Assembly: GCA_029721515.1 (NCBI GenBank)
Contig: CM056556.1
Coordinates: 16,049,598 to 16,113,597 of the forward strand
DNA: 64,000 bases
Source: Synanceia verrucosa
Taxonomy: Eukaryota > Chordata > Actinopteri > Perciformes > Synanceiidae
Direction: 5' to 3'
Under the pieces are notes generated by a model that saw nothing but the letters and a program-made list of their open reading frames with translations, did no database searches and had not been told where the DNA came from. A program made the position numbers and the translations under genes. Positions 62,531-64,000 of this stretch are shown in pieces; the stretch's first letter is position 1, and each line of letters begins with the position of its first letter.

Positions 62531-64000
62531 AATGAGATGACATGGCAAAAACAACAGGCAAGTAATAGCTCATCTGAAGCTTACTGGAAATAGAGCAAAT
62601 ATAAAACAAATGCTCAGGGTAGTTATGTGACAAAAATGTTGACATTACATCTTCAATGAATGGTGTTGTTTATTTAGACCCAGCACACCTGCTGGTAATT
62701 ACTAAAAAAGTAGACTTCTGGAGAAAAGCAATTTTTTTTGTCATTAGAAGAATGACAGAGTCAAACAAACAGCGGCAGACAACACAGCAGAGAACACACT
62801 TCATGTCTGGCTTGGAGAAGAAACCAGTGTGTGTTTTTAAGGCTTGGAGAGTCAACTGATTGTCGAGGGAGAACATCGCTGCTGCTGGGTTAATTTGATC
62901 CATATTTTTGCAAGGGGGGACTGGATGGGTGGCTGGAAGCAATGTAGTCTTTTGGAGCTTTGGTCCTCATGAGTAGGACAGCACCCCCAGTTTGTGCTTG
63001 CCAGAAACAAGCTGCAGGCCTTGGAAGAGGACAACATCACATATTTCTACAGTATGGTGCAGAGCAGGGTTTAGGTTTCCTCAATCACACATTGAAACTG
63101 TTATCCCAAGCCTGAAATTGGCCTTTGTAAACTAGTCTGAGTTATAAAAGTAGTCTTTAAGCCTTTTATTTATAAATCCCTCCTACATCAATACTATTTA
63201 TTTTTGTCACAGTGACAATGAACTACAGCAAATGACATCAATCTTCATCTAAAGTCATTATTTCTGTTGGGGAAGTTTTCTCTAAACGAGCAAGATAATT
63301 GCCCTTGGAACAAGGTCTCCTTTTGTTTCAATGAAAATTCCAGTTGACTAAGTCAGAGGCAAGAAAGACCAAAGCTCAGTACTACAAGCAGAGGACTGGC
63401 AGTAAGAAAATCAATTATGCAGCAGTTTAAATATGTATGGTAGTTAATTGTCTGTCATATCCAAAGGCCAATACAGATAGTGCTATGGAAAAAAAATCTT
63501 TTATGATTTGAATAGCTGCACCCCAGACATTGATATGATCTGAGTTTCAAAGGGATTTTTTTTTTTCTTGAACAATGTCTGGTTCACTTTTTGACCCTTA
63601 AATAAAGTCCAGCTGCTAGACCCTCTGAACTCTTCCCTCCTTCATCCTGCTCCCTCCATATGCAGATGGTGGGCCTGTTTGCAGCCAGAGGTTGGGGTTT
63701 ATTGGTGGAAACAGCATACCCAAATGCACATTCAAAATACCAAAAACCCCAGACCCCTCCCCAAATACTCCTTCCGGTCCTTTGGTGTGACCCCGACTCT
63801 ATGCCTTGCAGATATGGATGTCTGCGCAATGTTAGAGGATATTAGCTATTCTTTACTTTTAGCATGAAGAACAGACTTGAAAAGGGGCCTCCCTCTCTCT
63901 TTCTCTATGAAGCCCCCTCAAGCTGTATTGGATAAAAGCACGTAGGGGGATTTGGGACATGAAAGCTGAAGAATTTACACAGGCTTCAAATCAGTTTACA

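Larger units (their letters stand above)
59787..64000. other. Repeat-rich right flank
   Basis: No gene is supported. Old repeat fragments occupy about 60293-62530: a mariner end, a tRNA-derived SINE head, an internal 55-bp duplication, a second SINE copy and a further repeat. From 62530 to 64000 the DNA is ordinary AT-rich sequence in which I see no gene or family. Confidence 0.6.

Noticed and set aside
1..64000. CRISPR array, bacterial operon or viral genes
   Set aside because: Composition, split genes and repeats are vertebrate; the only regular tandem array is the minisatellite, which has no spacer-repeat alternation.

Overview
The window is vertebrate genomic DNA, almost certainly from a ray-finned (teleost) fish. 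The evidence is short exons split by GT-AG introns, AT-rich non-coding DNA with CA, GA and TA microsatellites, teleost-type SINE, LINE-tail, hAT-MITE and Tc1 sequences, and the gene set itself. That set includes sizzled, which as far as I recall mammals lack, and a six-cysteine prolactin that looks like the fish prolactin-2 type. The species cannot be named from the sequence. All genes below were assembled by hand from splice sites, reading phase and recalled protein families; no search was run.

Layout from left to right. The 5' end of a nell2-like gene (minus strand, signal-peptide exon plus second exon, remainder outside the window) lies at 3.8-4.2 kb. A gene-free 7.9 kb interval with a striking 10-bp minisatellite (5.48-6.02 kb) separates it head-to-head from dbx2 (plus strand, four exons, 12.1-15.8 kb). 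The 3' end of dbx2 faces the 3' end of a prolactin gene (minus, five exons, 16.6-17.9 kb), and sizzled (minus, four exons, 19.2-20.5 kb) follows. After a 4 kb gap comes mov10l1, the germline piRNA-pathway RNA helicase (minus, 25 coding exons, 24.4-35.7 kb). After 5.6 kb of non-coding DNA comes nuak1 (plus, seven coding exons, 41.3-56.4 kb) with a probable long 3' UTR. The last 4 kb is a patchwork of old repeats.

All coding exons fit in phase across every junction, giving full-length models of 246 aa (Dbx2), 228 aa (prolactin), 283 aa (Sizzled), 1140 aa (Mov10l1) and 669 aa (Nuak1). The genes belong to unrelated pathways: neural-tube patterning, pituitary-type hormone, BMP/Tolloid feedback, transposon silencing and LKB1/AMPK-related signalling. 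I see no evidence that they form a functional cluster. The nell2-dbx2 neighbourhood is, as I recall, shared with other vertebrates.

Mobile DNA is mainly intronic or in the right flank: a Tc1-like element with perfect terminal repeats but a broken transposase inside mov10l1, hAT-type MITEs in mov10l1 and nuak1 introns, tRNA-derived SINE copies at both ends of the window, and a mariner fragment at 60.3 kb. I found no previously undescribed multi-gene system. The most unusual items are the phase-perfect 10-bp minisatellite, the 12-bp perfect hairpin at 22.8 kb, and three similar motifs in the N-terminal half of Mov10l1.
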